DNA from: Helicobacter sp.
GTDB taxonomy: Bacteria > Campylobacterota > Campylobacteria > Campylobacterales > Helicobacteraceae
Length of the DNA: 64,000 bases
Direction: 5' to 3'
Assembly (NCBI RefSeq): GCF_017502485.1
Contig: NZ_JAFVUX010000011.1
Location: 47,627-111,626, forward strand
This document shows, one piece after another, positions 18,716 to 28,534 of this stretch (its first letter is position 1; each line of letters opens with the position of its first letter). The translations under genes were made by a program, and so were the position numbers. Under the pieces are notes generated by a model. It saw nothing but the letters and a program-made list of their open reading frames with translations. It was not told the origin of the DNA and did not search any database.

Positions 18716-20296
18716 ATGCTAAAAACTTTTCGCGCGAAAATGATTTTTGCACTGGTTGTGTTTTTTATCATAGGTGTGGTGGGGCTAATTGCCCTACTGC
18801 AAAGCAACTTCAACAAGCTTGCCACCAAGGAATCCACCCATACAGTAAATATGCTTAGTCAGTCCATTTTCTACACAATCCGCGCGGGTATGAATATCGG
18901 CTCAAGAGACGCCATTGAAGCAAGCGTGGAAGACTCCAAAAGTATCCCCGGAGTCGAAGATGTGAAGGTCTATCAAGCCCCAAGCGTGGTAGAGCTCTTT
19001 GCGATACAAGATCCACTTGTACCCACAGATGCGGTGCGCAAGGTGTTTGAGACAAAAGAGTCTGTGCTTGAACACACAAGTGATTTTGCTCTACTTTATG
19101 AACCACTAATCGCGCAAGATAGTTGCCTTATGTGCCACGCAAATGCAACTAAAGACGAGGTGCTAGGCGTTATGGAGCTAAAAATCTCACTCAAAGAGCT
19201 ACACGAGGGAATCACGCAGAGTATGTATTGGGTCACTGGTATCACTGCTGTGGCTTGTCTTGTGGCTTTGGGGGGGCTTTGGGTGTTTTTTGAGCGAGAG
19301 CTAATCCGCCCACTTGGAGTCTTGCGCGCTATGGCACAGGATCTCACTAGCACCAAAGAGGGTGATCTCACCAAACGAATCGCCATAAAGCGGCAAGATG
19401 AAGTGGGGATCACTTCGTCATTTTTCAATCGCTTTATAGAGAAAATCCAAAACACCATAAAAATCGCCAAAAATGTCTCCACTGAAAATCTCCAGACTAT
19501 CATCAATCTCAATGAAATCTCCCTAGAGCTCTCCAAAAACTCCGCCATACAAGTCGCCCATATTGACACCATTGATAGCTTTTCTAAAGACATTGCCAGC
19601 CAGACTCAAGGGGTCAAGGACAATATCGCTGCTATGGTAGAAAGTGTCTCAAGCACACAAAATGCTTTAGATGAATTTATCACCAACCTAGAATCTGTCG
19701 CAAGCAAAATGGAGCAATCAAACCAAGATCATCGGCAGATTTTTGAGAGTGCAAAGGTCCTTGTACAAAACGCTGACCAAACGCGCCAAACACTCTCATT
19801 TATCGCGGACATCGCGGATCAAACAAACCTACTAGCCCTTAATGCCGCCATAGAAGCTGCACGCGCTGGCGAGCACGGGCGGGGCTTTGCAGTCGTAGCA
19901 GATGAAGTGCGCAAGCTAGCAGAGCGCACGCAAAAATCGCTCAATGAGATTTCTGCGATGACAAATGCAAGCGTGCAGAGCATACAAGAAGTGGGCGAAG
20001 AGATCCAAATCACCGCACAAGAAGCCGAGCAAGTCGCCCAGCAGACAAAAGAGCTTATCAGCAATGCACATCACACAAAGGAGCTTTTACGCCAGAGTTT
20101 GCAGGCTTCTAGCGACATTGCCATAAAGAACGAAGAAGTGTTTGCCAAAACTCTTAGTCTAAGCCAGAAGATCGAGCAAATAGTCGAGCTCTCATCGCGC
20201 ACAAAGGAGCTTGGCAACAAGGTAGAATCTATCGTAAAAAGCACCGAGCAAAAGACAAAAGAGCTAGATAGCGGGATCTCTGCGTTTAAGACTTAG
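18716..20296 (+). CDS. Methyl-accepting chemotaxis protein with periplasmic CxxCH haem motif
   Basis: 526 residues. TM1 (about 9-29), a periplasmic domain (30-170), TM2 (about 172-192), HAMP (about 195-250) and the cytoplasmic signalling hairpin whose tip reads [19 protein letters not shown] near 367-385. The periplasmic domain contains CLMCH at 137-141, a c-type haem attachment motif, as in DUF3365-like haem sensor domains. It would therefore sense redox state, oxygen or NO rather than a nutrient; the ligand is inferred. A G7 run at 19270-19276 lies in the TM2 coding region. No C-terminal CheR/CheB pentapeptide is visible. Confidence 0.88.
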   Translation: MLKTFRAKMIFALVVFFIIGVVGLIALLQSNFNKLATKESTHTVNMLSQSIFYTIRAGMNIGSRDAIEASVEDSKSIPGVEDVKVYQAPSVVELFAIQDPLVPTDAVRKVFETKESVLEHTSDFALLYEPLIAQDSCLMCHANATKDEVLGVMELKISLKELHEGITQSMYWVTGITAVACLVALGGLWVFFERELIRPLGVLRAMAQDLTSTKEGDLTKRIAIKRQDEVGITSSFFNRFIEKIQNTIKIAKNVSTENLQTIINLNEISLELSKNSAIQVAHIDTIDSFSKDIASQTQGVKDNIAAMVESVSSTQNALDEFITNLESVASKMEQSNQDHRQIFESAKVLVQNADQTRQTLSFIADIADQTNLLALNAAIEAARAGEHGRGFAVVADEVRKLAERTQKSLNEISAMTNASVQSIQEVGEEIQITAQEAEQVAQQTKELISNAHHTKELLRQSLQASSDIAIKNEEVFAKTLSLSQKIEQIVELSSRTKELGNKVESIVKSTEQKTKELDSGISAFKT

Positions 20297-20443
20297 ATTC
20301 TAGTGTCAAGCTGGAAAATTGTTTAATGGCTTTAATCACTTGTTTTAGATTCTATTTCTTTGCATTTAGAATTATGCTTAAATCTATAAAGCTAGATTCT
20401 CTCAATACCTACACCTGCAATCCTTATGAATACCATAGAAATC

Positions 20444-21295
20444 TTATGCACTAAAAAGCGAAAAACTAGATAAAGAAAAATTGCTAATTAAAAGCTCCTT
20501 GCCCTTTTGTGCTTTATCTTGTTTAAAATTATTCATACCATACTGCACGCTAAATTCTTTACAATAAAAATCTTTATAAAGCTCCCTAATGAACTCACTA
20601 TCATCATAAGTGAGCAGAAATTTATGTGCTGTGTTTTTAAGATTCTCGCAAAGCCTTTTGTGATCAAAGCTCGTGTGCAAATCACCCTTTTTACCATAAA
20701 GCTTTGATTTAATCGCACTAAAATAAGGTGGATCAAGGAATATAAACACGCCTTGCCCCTCTTTTTGCAAAAGCACTTCATAATCATCACTGCTAAAATG
20801 AAAATTTTGCAAAATTTTAGGCATTGCTTTAAGCCGCTCAATGCTGCTTTGTGTAAAGCGAGATTCATAAGCTTTCTTTGAATATCCTCCACAATCAAGC
20901 AATCCTGAAAAGCTAATGCGATTTAAAATAAAAAAATCTACTGCCCTTTGCAGTGGGTTTAAGTCCTGCTTCCTGTGGCTTAGAATCTCTGTGTGTAAAG
21001 CTCTGCCATCTCTAAAGCTTTCTTTCATTTCTTGAATCTTTTCAATAAGCTGCATAGAATCCACTTGCAAAACCTGCCAAAAGCAGTATAAATCATAGTT
21101 TAAATCATTAGCAAAAAGGCTTATATTTTCACGCGTTTGTGCGAGATAAAGCCCCACACTCCCACCACCAAAAAACGGCTCTCTAAACTCTTTAAAATCT
21201 TTAGGAAAAAAGTCTTGTAGAAACTTTATTGCCCTGCTTTTGCCTCCGGGATAGCGAAGTGGGGATTTATGATAATTTTTCATAGAGTTATCCAT
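20444..21295 (-). CDS. DNA adenine methylase, D12 alpha class (DpnM/Dam-like)
   Basis: 283 residues. Methylates adenine, most likely in GATC. AdoMet motif PLRYPGGKSRAIKFL at about 12-26 with FREPFFGGGS, then FLDPPYFSAIKSKLYG (motif IV, DPPY) near 195-210, the alpha-class order. Two starts are possible (MDNSMKNY; second Met at 21283). It is the last gene of a DpnII-type set: endonuclease (frameshifted), beta-class methylase, this methylase. The 146 bp between it and the chemoreceptor stop hold only AT-rich sequence and TAGATTCTA words. Confidence 0.88.
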   Translation of the reverse strand: MDNSMKNYHKSPLRYPGGKSRAIKFLQDFFPKDFKEFREPFFGGGSVGLYLAQTRENISLFANDLNYDLYCFWQVLQVDSMQLIEKIQEMKESFRDGRALHTEILSHRKQDLNPLQRAVDFFILNRISFSGLLDCGGYSKKAYESRFTQSSIERLKAMPKILQNFHFSSDDYEVLLQKEGQGVFIFLDPPYFSAIKSKLYGKKGDLHTSFDHKRLCENLKNTAHKFLLTYDDSEFIRELYKDFYCKEFSVQYGMNNFKQDKAQKGKELLISNFSLSSFSLFSA

Positions 21296-21302
21296 ACTAT
21301 CA

Positions 21303-22142
21303 CTACACTTTTACTAATAAATTTTTCAAATCACTTATTTTAGATTCTATATCTTTAAATTTAGAATCTAACTCGCTCTTGCGTTTTATACTCAAATTGA
21401 TAAAATCACTTTCTTTTTCAATACCTATAAACTGCCTATGTAAAAGATTTGCTGCAATACCTGTGGTGCTAGAGCCTGAAAATGGATCGCAAATTATGGA
21501 ATCTTCATTACTCGCCATTAAAAGCAATCGCACTAAAAGAGCTAAGGGCTTTTGTGTGGGGTGTTTGCCAAAGGTCTTTTCCCAAGGAGCAATCGCTGGG
21601 AAGCTCCACACATCACGCATTTGTTTATCATTATTAAGCTTTTTTAGAATCTCATAGTTAAAAATATGCTTATGCTTATGACTTTTCCTAGCCCAGATGA
21701 TTTGCTCGGTAGAATGCGTAAGATAGCGGCAACTAAAGTTTGGTGGGGGATTAGTTTTCTGCCAAGTAATGATATTTAAGATCTTAAAATCAAGCTTTTG
21801 CAACGCCCTGCCAAGTGAAAAAATATTATGATAAGTCCCACTTATCATAATGCTACCTGTGGGCTTTAGGGCTATTTTTGCACTTGCAATCCACTCCATA
21901 TTAAACCTATCAATTTCATCAATATTTTCTCCCCTGTCCCATTCGCCTTTATTCACACTCACAATCTTGCCACTTTGGATACTTAAGCCATCGTTTGAGA
22001 GAAAATAAGGTGGATCGGCAAAAATCACATCAAAACTCTCTTTCATCTGTGGCAAAAGGGCATTACAATCGCCTTGATGAAGGCTAAATGTAGAATCTAA
22101 ACTTGTAAAAGTAGGGATTAGCGTGTGAAATTTAGCGGTCAT
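21303..22142 (-). CDS. DNA adenine methyltransferase, beta class (DpnA/MboI-B-like)
   Basis: 279 residues. Motif IV is FADPPYFLSNDG near 40-51 and the AdoMet motif DPFSGSSTTGIAA is near 222-234. The block KHPTQKPLALLVRLL is typical of this family. DpnA homologues can methylate GATC in single-stranded DNA, which protects incoming DNA. It starts 11 bp inside the end of the endonuclease frame and ends 7 bp before the D12 methylase, as in DpnII/MboI operons. Confidence 0.88.
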   Translation of the reverse strand: MTAKFHTLIPTFTSLDSTFSLHQGDCNALLPQMKESFDVIFADPPYFLSNDGLSIQSGKIVSVNKGEWDRGENIDEIDRFNMEWIASAKIALKPTGSIMISGTYHNIFSLGRALQKLDFKILNIITWQKTNPPPNFSCRYLTHSTEQIIWARKSHKHKHIFNYEILKKLNNDKQMRDVWSFPAIAPWEKTFGKHPTQKPLALLVRLLLMASNEDSIICDPFSGSSTTGIAANLLHRQFIGIEKESDFINLSIKRKSELDSKFKDIESKISDLKNLLVKV

Positions 22143-22969
22143 TTTGTGCCTTTTTAATAAAATCTTTTACATTATTGAGATTATACATCTCTACGGTTTT
22201 ATAGGCTTCTTGCAATTTATTTTTACTGCTGTGCCAACCTTGACCATCAGTAATCCATACAAAGTTTTTATCAGCAAACTTATCAAATTTTGGGGCTAAT
22301 TCTTGATATGCTCTAGCTGTTTCGTTAAGCTTACTCCCACCGCTTGTATAAAAATTGCATTCAACAAAATAGCTCATAGTTTCCCCAAAAATCACAAAGT
22401 CAAATCGCTTTTTATCATCTCCAAAGCTTCCCTGTAAATCGCTAAATTCTGCAATATTTACTTGTTCTTTAAAACTTAAATTAGCCTTTGTAAAAAGATC
22501 TTTTAAATAAGATTCCATAAAAAGCACCACCACGATTTTTTCTTGCATTGCTATCTAACCCCACCTCAATACCAAAGACAAAGTCATTTAAATCTTTAAT
22601 CTTACTATTACCAAAGATAGAATCTAGCCCACTCTCACAGATAAATTCATAAATCCCCTTAGGGCTTTGCAAATACGCATTAATGGGCGTTTCACCGCCA
22701 TTAGAATCTAATGTCAGCTCCCTTACATTGCGAATTGCTAAAATCAAGGGCAAAACATTAAAAGCCTTAGCATACTCATCAAAAAGCAAAGTAATCTTAT
22801 CTTGCAAACTATCCTTTGGCACACCCAACAAAAGATTTAAATGATTAAGGCTAATGCTTAATTTATCTTTATGTGCTAGACACTTCTGCCAATCCACAAA
22901 AAAGCCCAAATCTCTATTTGTCGCTCTAAGAGTGCTTAGAAAAGTCTCAAATGCTAATGTATTTTTCAC
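22132..22969 (-). pseudogene. DpnII-type GATC restriction endonuclease, frameshifted
   Basis: Two overlapping frames together make one DpnII-like enzyme (~278 residues, normal length). The upstream frame (22969 to 22481) gives the N-terminal half and reaches EVGLDSNARKNRGG before leaving frame. The downstream frame gives MESYLKDLF, KRFDFVIF, FVECNFYTSGGSKLNETAR and WITDGQGWH. The join maps to a run of five T on the coding strand (A5 at 22519-22523): removing one T gives ARKNRGGAFMESYL, which matches the family. Either the gene is inactivated, or this is a sequencing error, or the run slips. Both companion methylases are intact, so the cell stays protected. Confidence 0.85.
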
Positions 22970-22999
22970 AATTATTCCTTATGTGTTGTGCGTTTCAAC

Positions 23000-24331
23000 T
23001 CACTCCCCAAACACCCTTTTAAAAATAGAATCCACATTTTTTGTGTAGTAGCTAAACTCAAAGCATTCGCGGATTGCTTCTTGCCCGATAAGCCCCACGA
23101 GTTCGCTATCTGCTAAAAGATATTGTAAGTAAAGCGACTCGCCCTTGTCATTTACCGCTGCTTTGCCTTCTTGCAAATCACCCCAAACCTTCATCGCATT
23201 TCTTTGCACGATTTTATAGGCATCTTCGCGTGATACGCCTTTTTTAGGAAGTTCAAGCAAGATTCGCTGTGAAAACACAAGCCCACCGGTGAGATTGAGA
23301 TTTTTCATCATATTTTTTGGATACACCACGAGCTTTTCAAGCAGTCCTTTTAAACGCATTAGCATAAAATCTGTGGTGATAAAGCTATCTGGCAAGATAA
23401 ATCGCTCCACGCTACTATGGCTAATATCCCGCTCGTGCCACAACGCGACATTCTCCATTGCAGGCAGGGCATAAGCGCGTATCATTCTGCAAAGTCCTGT
23501 GATGTTTTCACTCAAAATGGGGTTTCTTTTGTGTGGCATAGCAGAGCTTCCCTTTTGCCCAGATTCAAAATACTCTTCTGCTTCATAGACTTCTGTGCGT
23601 TGCAGGTGTCGCACTTCCACGGCGATTTTCTCACAGCTACTAGCAAGCAGAGCTAAATCACTCATAAGCCTAGCATATCTATCTCTTTGTATCACTTGAT
23701 TACTCACAGGGGCAGGTTTTAGCCCTAGCTCTTTGCAGACGAGTTCTTCTAGCTCCATAGGTGTATGGGCGAGATTGCCCATTGCACCGCTTAGTTGCCC
23801 CACAGAGATGACTTCTAAAGTAGATTCTAATGCCTTTAAATGCCGTCCTAGCTCATCATACCAAATCGCCAAAACTAGCCCAAAAGTGATAGGCTCTCCG
23901 TGGATCCCGTGGCTTCGCCCTACCATTAGCGTGTCTTTGTGTTCATAAGCGCGTTTTTTTATCGCCTCTCGCACTTGAGCTATATCATCTAAAATAATCT
24001 TTAAAGAATCTCGCATTTGCAGTGCTACTGCAGTATCTATGCAATCGCTAGAAGTGATCCCATAATGCACCCAGCGGCTCTCTTCGCCTAGGCTTTCTGC
24101 CACAGAAGTGGTAAAAGCGATTAAATCGTGCTTGGTAACAGACTCTATTTCATCAATCCTAGCAATGTCAAATTTCGCGTTTTTGCATATCTTTTCACAA
24201 TCGCCATCAGGGATTAGCCCTAGCGTATTCCAGCCACGCACTAACGCCTTTTCTACTTCTAGCCACGCAGAATACTTTGCATTCATATCCCAAAGTTTTT
24301 TCATCTGCTCTCTTGCGTATCGTTCTACCAT
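23000..24331 (-). CDS. purB: Adenylosuccinate lyase
   Basis: 443 residues. Cleaves SAICAR and adenylosuccinate in purine synthesis. Starts with MVERYAREQMKKLWD; shows SRWVHYGITSSDCIDTA near 85-100, GRSHGIHGEPITFG near 138-151 and the signature GSSAMPHKRNPI near 262-273. Upstream of the DpnII-like genes on the same strand with a 30-bp gap. Confidence 0.96.
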   Translation of the reverse strand: MVERYAREQMKKLWDMNAKYSAWLEVEKALVRGWNTLGLIPDGDCEKICKNAKFDIARIDEIESVTKHDLIAFTTSVAESLGEESRWVHYGITSSDCIDTAVALQMRDSLKIILDDIAQVREAIKKRAYEHKDTLMVGRSHGIHGEPITFGLVLAIWYDELGRHLKALESTLEVISVGQLSGAMGNLAHTPMELEELVCKELGLKPAPVSNQVIQRDRYARLMSDLALLASSCEKIAVEVRHLQRTEVYEAEEYFESGQKGSSAMPHKRNPILSENITGLCRMIRAYALPAMENVALWHERDISHSSVERFILPDSFITTDFMLMRLKGLLEKLVVYPKNMMKNLNLTGGLVFSQRILLELPKKGVSREDAYKIVQRNAMKVWGDLQEGKAAVNDKGESLYLQYLLADSELVGLIGQEAIRECFEFSYYTKNVDSIFKRVFGE

Positions 24332-24361
24332 TTTTGCTCCTTGTTTGATTAGATTTTAGCT

Positions 24362-25885
24362 TTAATACCCTGCATTTTTTAGCTCTTTATACCACTCACA
24401 GCCCTCTTGAACGCCTAAATCACAGGCTTTACCAGCGAGCTCTTTTGCTTTTGCAAAGTCCTGCCTTGCTCCTTGTCCATTGTAATATCGCCCCCCAAGA
24501 TTAAGACAAGCAGTTCCATTATCAAGCCCACAGCCTTTTTCATACAGCTTCCTTGCTTTGGCATATTGCTGCTTGCTAACATACAAAACCCCTGCATTGT
24601 TGCATCCAAGTCCATTGCCTAAATCACAAGCCTTTTCATAGAAATCAAGGGCTTTTATCTCATCTTTTGCCCCTCCCTCTCCATTTGCATACATAACACC
24701 AAGAATATGACAAGATTGAGCATGATTTAGCTCACAGGCTTTTGTGTAATAACTTCTTGCTTTGATTAAATCTTTTTTTACCCCAGCCTTGCCAAAGTAA
24801 TACATATACCCAGCACCAGCACAGCCATATTCCTCTCCGCTCTCGCAAGCTTTCCTATACAACTCAAGAGCTTTTGCTCCATTTTGCTTCACACCTTTTC
24901 CTTCTGCATAGAGAATCCCCACATGACCACAAGCCAGCATAATCCCACCATCACAAGCTTTGGCATAAAACATAAGCGCTTGCGCGTAGCTATTTGCTTT
25001 CTTATGATAGTCCCCTAGCGCACCACAAGAGTTAGGCTCATTATAATCACAACCCTTTTTGAACCACACCTTTGCCTGTGCTATATCGCTTTGAGAATGA
25101 AACTCTAGCCCCACAAACATACATGATAAGCCCACTTTCTCATCACAAAGCTTTTGTAGCCCCTGTATATCCCCTTTATCAAAAAGTGCTCCGCACGCCT
25201 TGTTGTCTCCATCTTTGCATTGTACCCTTAAAGCTTGCAGCTCCTTTTCTCTCTGCCTTAGCGCATTATGCCGCTCTATCTCACTAGAGACGCTAGGATC
25301 TGCCACTTTAGAGATGATCTCTTCATTATCCCATAGCACCTTGCCCGTTTTTATATCACTTAAAGTGAGCAAAAATATATAATCAACCCTCACAACTTCA
25401 CCTATCTTTTTGCTCCTTTGGGCAATCTTGCCACTAAGTGATAGCTCTGGGGCTTGGAGCGTGTCTTGCTCGTGGGTGGTGTATTGGTTGTAGTTTGGGT
25501 CTTTTGTGAGCTTCCTAGAGTCTTTGATAAATCTATCAGCTTTCGCGCCACTGCCAGAAATAGCATTTGTGAGCGTAAATTTACCGCTTTGTCTCATCGC
25601 TCTAGCAAGCTTCCTAGCCATAAGCTCGACATCTATATCTTCGCTTGTCTCATTGGCAATATCCGCGATTGCTAGCAGTCTTTTACCCTGAAGCGTGCGG
25701 ACATACTGCGAGTCAAGGAGTGAAGCGGCATTGCTCTCTATCACTTTATCAATATCGTGTATATCAATCCCAAAGGAGACATACTCGCTAGAGTCTTGCA
25801 CATAGCTCGCACTTTTCACCCCAGCCAAGCCACACACCACGCACACACAAAGCCCTAGCCAAATCCCCAGCATCCACTCTTTCAT
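24362..25885 (-). CDS. Exported LpoB-like domain fused to Sel1 (SLR) repeats
   Basis: 507 residues. A signal peptide at 1-25 is followed by an LpoB-type penicillin-binding-protein-activator domain (about 40-210) with VRTLQGKRLLAIADIANET, DVELMARKLARAMRQSGKFTL and the block YIFLLTLSDIKTGKVLWDNEE. From about 220 to the end come Sel1-like repeats of ~36 residues with the spaced cysteine pairs (ACxxxGxxY...AxxxYxKACxxG) of Helicobacter cysteine-rich proteins (Hcp). LpoB activates peptidoglycan synthases in Enterobacteria; Hcp proteins are secreted and some bind penicillin. I infer a cell-wall role for the fusion. No standard lipobox is visible. 30 bp downstream of its stop lies the purB start, so it may be co-transcribed with purB. 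Confidence 0.75.
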   Translation of the reverse strand: MKEWMLGIWLGLCVCVVCGLAGVKSASYVQDSSEYVSFGIDIHDIDKVIESNAASLLDSQYVRTLQGKRLLAIADIANETSEDIDVELMARKLARAMRQSGKFTLTNAISGSGAKADRFIKDSRKLTKDPNYNQYTTHEQDTLQAPELSLSGKIAQRSKKIGEVVRVDYIFLLTLSDIKTGKVLWDNEEIISKVADPSVSSEIERHNALRQREKELQALRVQCKDGDNKACGALFDKGDIQGLQKLCDEKVGLSCMFVGLEFHSQSDIAQAKVWFKKGCDYNEPNSCGALGDYHKKANSYAQALMFYAKACDGGIMLACGHVGILYAEGKGVKQNGAKALELYRKACESGEEYGCAGAGYMYYFGKAGVKKDLIKARSYYTKACELNHAQSCHILGVMYANGEGGAKDEIKALDFYEKACDLGNGLGCNNAGVLYVSKQQYAKARKLYEKGCGLDNGTACLNLGGRYYNGQGARQDFAKAKELAGKACDLGVQEGCEWYKELKNAGY

Positions 25886-26084
25886 CGCTTAGTCCCTTGC
25901 AAGCCCAAATTAAACCACACATTATAATCAACCTAATCTTTAATCCCGCTCACATAATGCCACAACCACAAGCCTAGATTCTACTAGAATCTAGCGCACC
26001 TAAAACAAGCACCCTACCACACAGGGCTAAAATCTGCTACACTTTACAAAAATCTTACAACACTAAATCAAGCAAGGATAAACA

Positions 26085-27968
26085 ATGTTTAAGCGTTTTA
26101 AATCAGAGATTTATACCTACTACAAAATGGTCATTTTAGCTCTTATTTCTATCGCGGGGATCGTGCTTATGGGGCGTAGCGAAGTCGCGCAACATCTCTT
26201 CTCTGGACTAGCGATTTTCTTGCTAGGAATGCTCTTTTTAGAAGATGGATTTAAAGGCTTTAGCGGTGGTATGCTAGAAAAAGTACTCAAAAACTTCTCC
26301 AACACCCGCCTAAAAGCAATCATTTTTGGGCTTAGTAGCACAGCTATTATGCAAAGCTCCACACTTGTAACAATCCTTACCCTCTCTTTCCTCTCCGCCT
26401 CTTTAGTGAGTCTAGCACAGGCTCTGGGTATTGTCTTTGGCGCAAACATCGGCTCTACCACAAGTGGCTGGATCATCGCTGGCATTGGGGTGAAAATGAA
26501 TGTCTCCGCCCTTGGACTACCGCTCATCACACTTGGGGTTTTGCTCTTGCTAATGAAAAACAAGAATCTAAAATCCCTAGGCTATATCCTAGCTGGGATA
26601 GGATTCTTCTTCCTAGGGATTGCTTACATCAAAACAGGCTTTGAGAGCTACCAAAACTTCGACCTAAACGCGGCGGCGAAATTTGGCGGATTTTGGGCGT
26701 TTTTGATATTTTTTGGGATAGGGATTTTAATCACTTCTATTGTGCAATCAAGCTTTGCCACACTTACGATCATTATCTTAGCCCTAAGCTCTGGGAGCAT
26801 TAGCTACAATGACGCCTTAGCTCTTGTGATAGGCACAAATGTCGGCGGCGTGGTAACCGCACTGATTGCTTCTATCTCTTCTAGTGTTGATGGGCGCAGG
26901 CTTGCCATTGGCAACACGCTCTTTAATGTCGTTATAGCCATTGTATGTATGGCGTTTTTACCTGTATTTAAGGAGATTGTCGAGCTTGTAAGCAGTCTCT
27001 TTGGCTTTGCGAGTGATGACTACGCGCTAAAAATCGCGCTTTTCCACACGATCTACAATGTCATCGCCGTGCTTTTGATGACACCATTTATCCCTATGTT
27101 TGAAGCATTTTTATGCAAATTTATCACCACTTCAAAAGATGATACCGACTATGCAAGATATTTAGACTTTGATCTAATCCCCTACCCAAGCACCGCCAAA
27201 GAATGCTTAGAAAAGGAGGTGATACATCTCTTTGAAAACACAATCACAATCTTAAGCGTAGTTATTGGCACAAGTAAGGAGATATTTTTCACACAAAGGC
27301 TAGATTCTACCTACTTCACCAATACAAAGCTCCGTATCGATGCTACTAAGCTAGAAAATATTTATGAAAAAGCTATTAAAAACATTTTCAGCTCTATCAT
27401 TGATTTCTCCACGCACTTGCGCACCACATATAGCCAAGACCCTATACTTTGCGCAGAGATAAGCAATCTCCAAAAAGCCTCGCGCAATCTTGTTGAAGCC
27501 ACAAAGAATCTAAAAATAATCCAAGCAAGCCTTATTAGAAACGCCAATGCAAGTAACGAAGCCCTGCAAGCCCAATACGCACAAATACGAGCCTTGCTAG
27601 CAAACACACTCTATGACCTAAAACATCTCCAAGATGAAAATGCCCCACAAAGCGGGCAAAAGCTCTCTGTAAATGAGCGCAAGCTCGCAAGTAACAATAT
27701 CCAAGAGGGCATTAAAACAATCAAAAAAGTCTTAAAAAAGACTAATGCCCAATCCATAACCACGATCCAAGACCTAATCAAAGACCGCACAATCACTTCT
27801 GCGCAAGCCACTTCACTACTCAATGACATAGCCTTTAGTACTGAAGCATTAAAAGAAATTGTAAGCGCGGCAAACTGCATTGTCAAATACGAAAATGTCC
27901 TACTAAAAACGACCCTGAAAAAGCCTAAAGAATCACTAGAATCTACAGAGCTAGAATCTAGCTCCTAA
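26085..27968 (+). CDS. Na/Pi cotransporter family protein with PhoU-like C-terminal domain
   Basis: 627 residues. About eight or nine membrane helices (20-345) with the two inverted family repeats: STAIMQSSTLVTILTL near 86-101 with GANIGSTTSGW, and ITSIVQSSFATLTIIILALS near 216-235 with GTNVGGVVTAL. The cytoplasmic part (about 375-600) is helical and PhoU-like. Would import phosphate with sodium. Divergent from the LpoB-Sel1 gene; TAAAAT and TACACT boxes at 26029-26044 are likely promoter elements. Confidence 0.85.
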   Translation: MFKRFKSEIYTYYKMVILALISIAGIVLMGRSEVAQHLFSGLAIFLLGMLFLEDGFKGFSGGMLEKVLKNFSNTRLKAIIFGLSSTAIMQSSTLVTILTLSFLSASLVSLAQALGIVFGANIGSTTSGWIIAGIGVKMNVSALGLPLITLGVLLLLMKNKNLKSLGYILAGIGFFFLGIAYIKTGFESYQNFDLNAAAKFGGFWAFLIFFGIGILITSIVQSSFATLTIIILALSSGSISYNDALALVIGTNVGGVVTALIASISSSVDGRRLAIGNTLFNVVIAIVCMAFLPVFKEIVELVSSLFGFASDDYALKIALFHTIYNVIAVLLMTPFIPMFEAFLCKFITTSKDDTDYARYLDFDLIPYPSTAKECLEKEVIHLFENTITILSVVIGTSKEIFFTQRLDSTYFTNTKLRIDATKLENIYEKAIKNIFSSIIDFSTHLRTTYSQDPILCAEISNLQKASRNLVEATKNLKIIQASLIRNANASNEALQAQYAQIRALLANTLYDLKHLQDENAPQSGQKLSVNERKLASNNIQEGIKTIKKVLKKTNAQSITTIQDLIKDRTITSAQATSLLNDIAFSTEALKEIVSAANCIVKYENVLLKTTLKKPKESLESTELESSS

Positions 27969-28008
27969 AGCTAGGTGGCTTGTAAGCTAGCATTTAAGCA
28001 TTCTAGGC

Positions 28009-28014
28009 TACAAT
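28009..28014 (+). promoter_or_regulatory. Candidate -10 box of the rppH-lysC-hobA-holB-folP transcript
   Basis: TACAAT lies 28 bp upstream of the rppH ATG, in the only spacer (74 bp) before a run of tightly spaced or overlapping genes. Match to the Helicobacter housekeeping -10; no -35 needed. Confidence 0.45.
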
Positions 28015-28042
28015 CGAACTTATTTTTACGCAAAGTGTCACT

Positions 28043-28534
28043 ATGGATTCTACTCTCTACCGCCCCAATGTCGCTGCGATTTTACTCTCCCCTAGCTACC
28101 CTGATGTGTGCGAATTTTTCTTAGCAGAGCGGATTGATATGCAAGGGGTATGGCAGTTCCCTCAAGGTGGGATTGATGAGAGCGAGAGTCCAGAGTCCGC
28201 ACTTATGCGTGAGCTTGAAGAAGAAATAGGTACAAGTGAGATAGAGATTCTAGCAGAGTATCCAGAATGGGTGAGCTATGATTTCCCAAGCTCTGTTATC
28301 ACCGCTATGCGTCCGTATATCGGGCAAAAGCAGCGGTATTATCTCGCTAGACTTTTGCCAACTGCTAAGATCAATCTAACAGCCCACACACCAGAGTTTT
28401 CACGCTATGAGTTTGTGAAGTATGAAGAAATTTTTAGGCGCGTTACACACTTTAAGCGCGATGTGTATCACGAAGTGCTTGCGTTTTTTCTCCCTATTAT
28501 CACACAAGCACAAGGGGGCGTAGAGCTATGCTAA
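28043..28534 (+). CDS. rppH: RNA pyrophosphohydrolase (Nudix) RppH
   Basis: 163 residues. Removes pyrophosphate from 5'-triphosphorylated RNA and starts mRNA decay. The Nudix box is at about 42-63 (GGIDESESPESALMRELEEE then IG). The N-terminus YRPNVAAIL and the block GVWQFPQGG are RppH-typical. Overlaps lysC by 7 bp. In H. pylori the homologue stands at the same place before lysC (from memory). Confidence 0.93.
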   Translation: MDSTLYRPNVAAILLSPSYPDVCEFFLAERIDMQGVWQFPQGGIDESESPESALMRELEEEIGTSEIEILAEYPEWVSYDFPSSVITAMRPYIGQKQRYYLARLLPTAKINLTAHTPEFSRYEFVKYEEIFRRVTHFKRDVYHEVLAFFLPIITQAQGGVELC

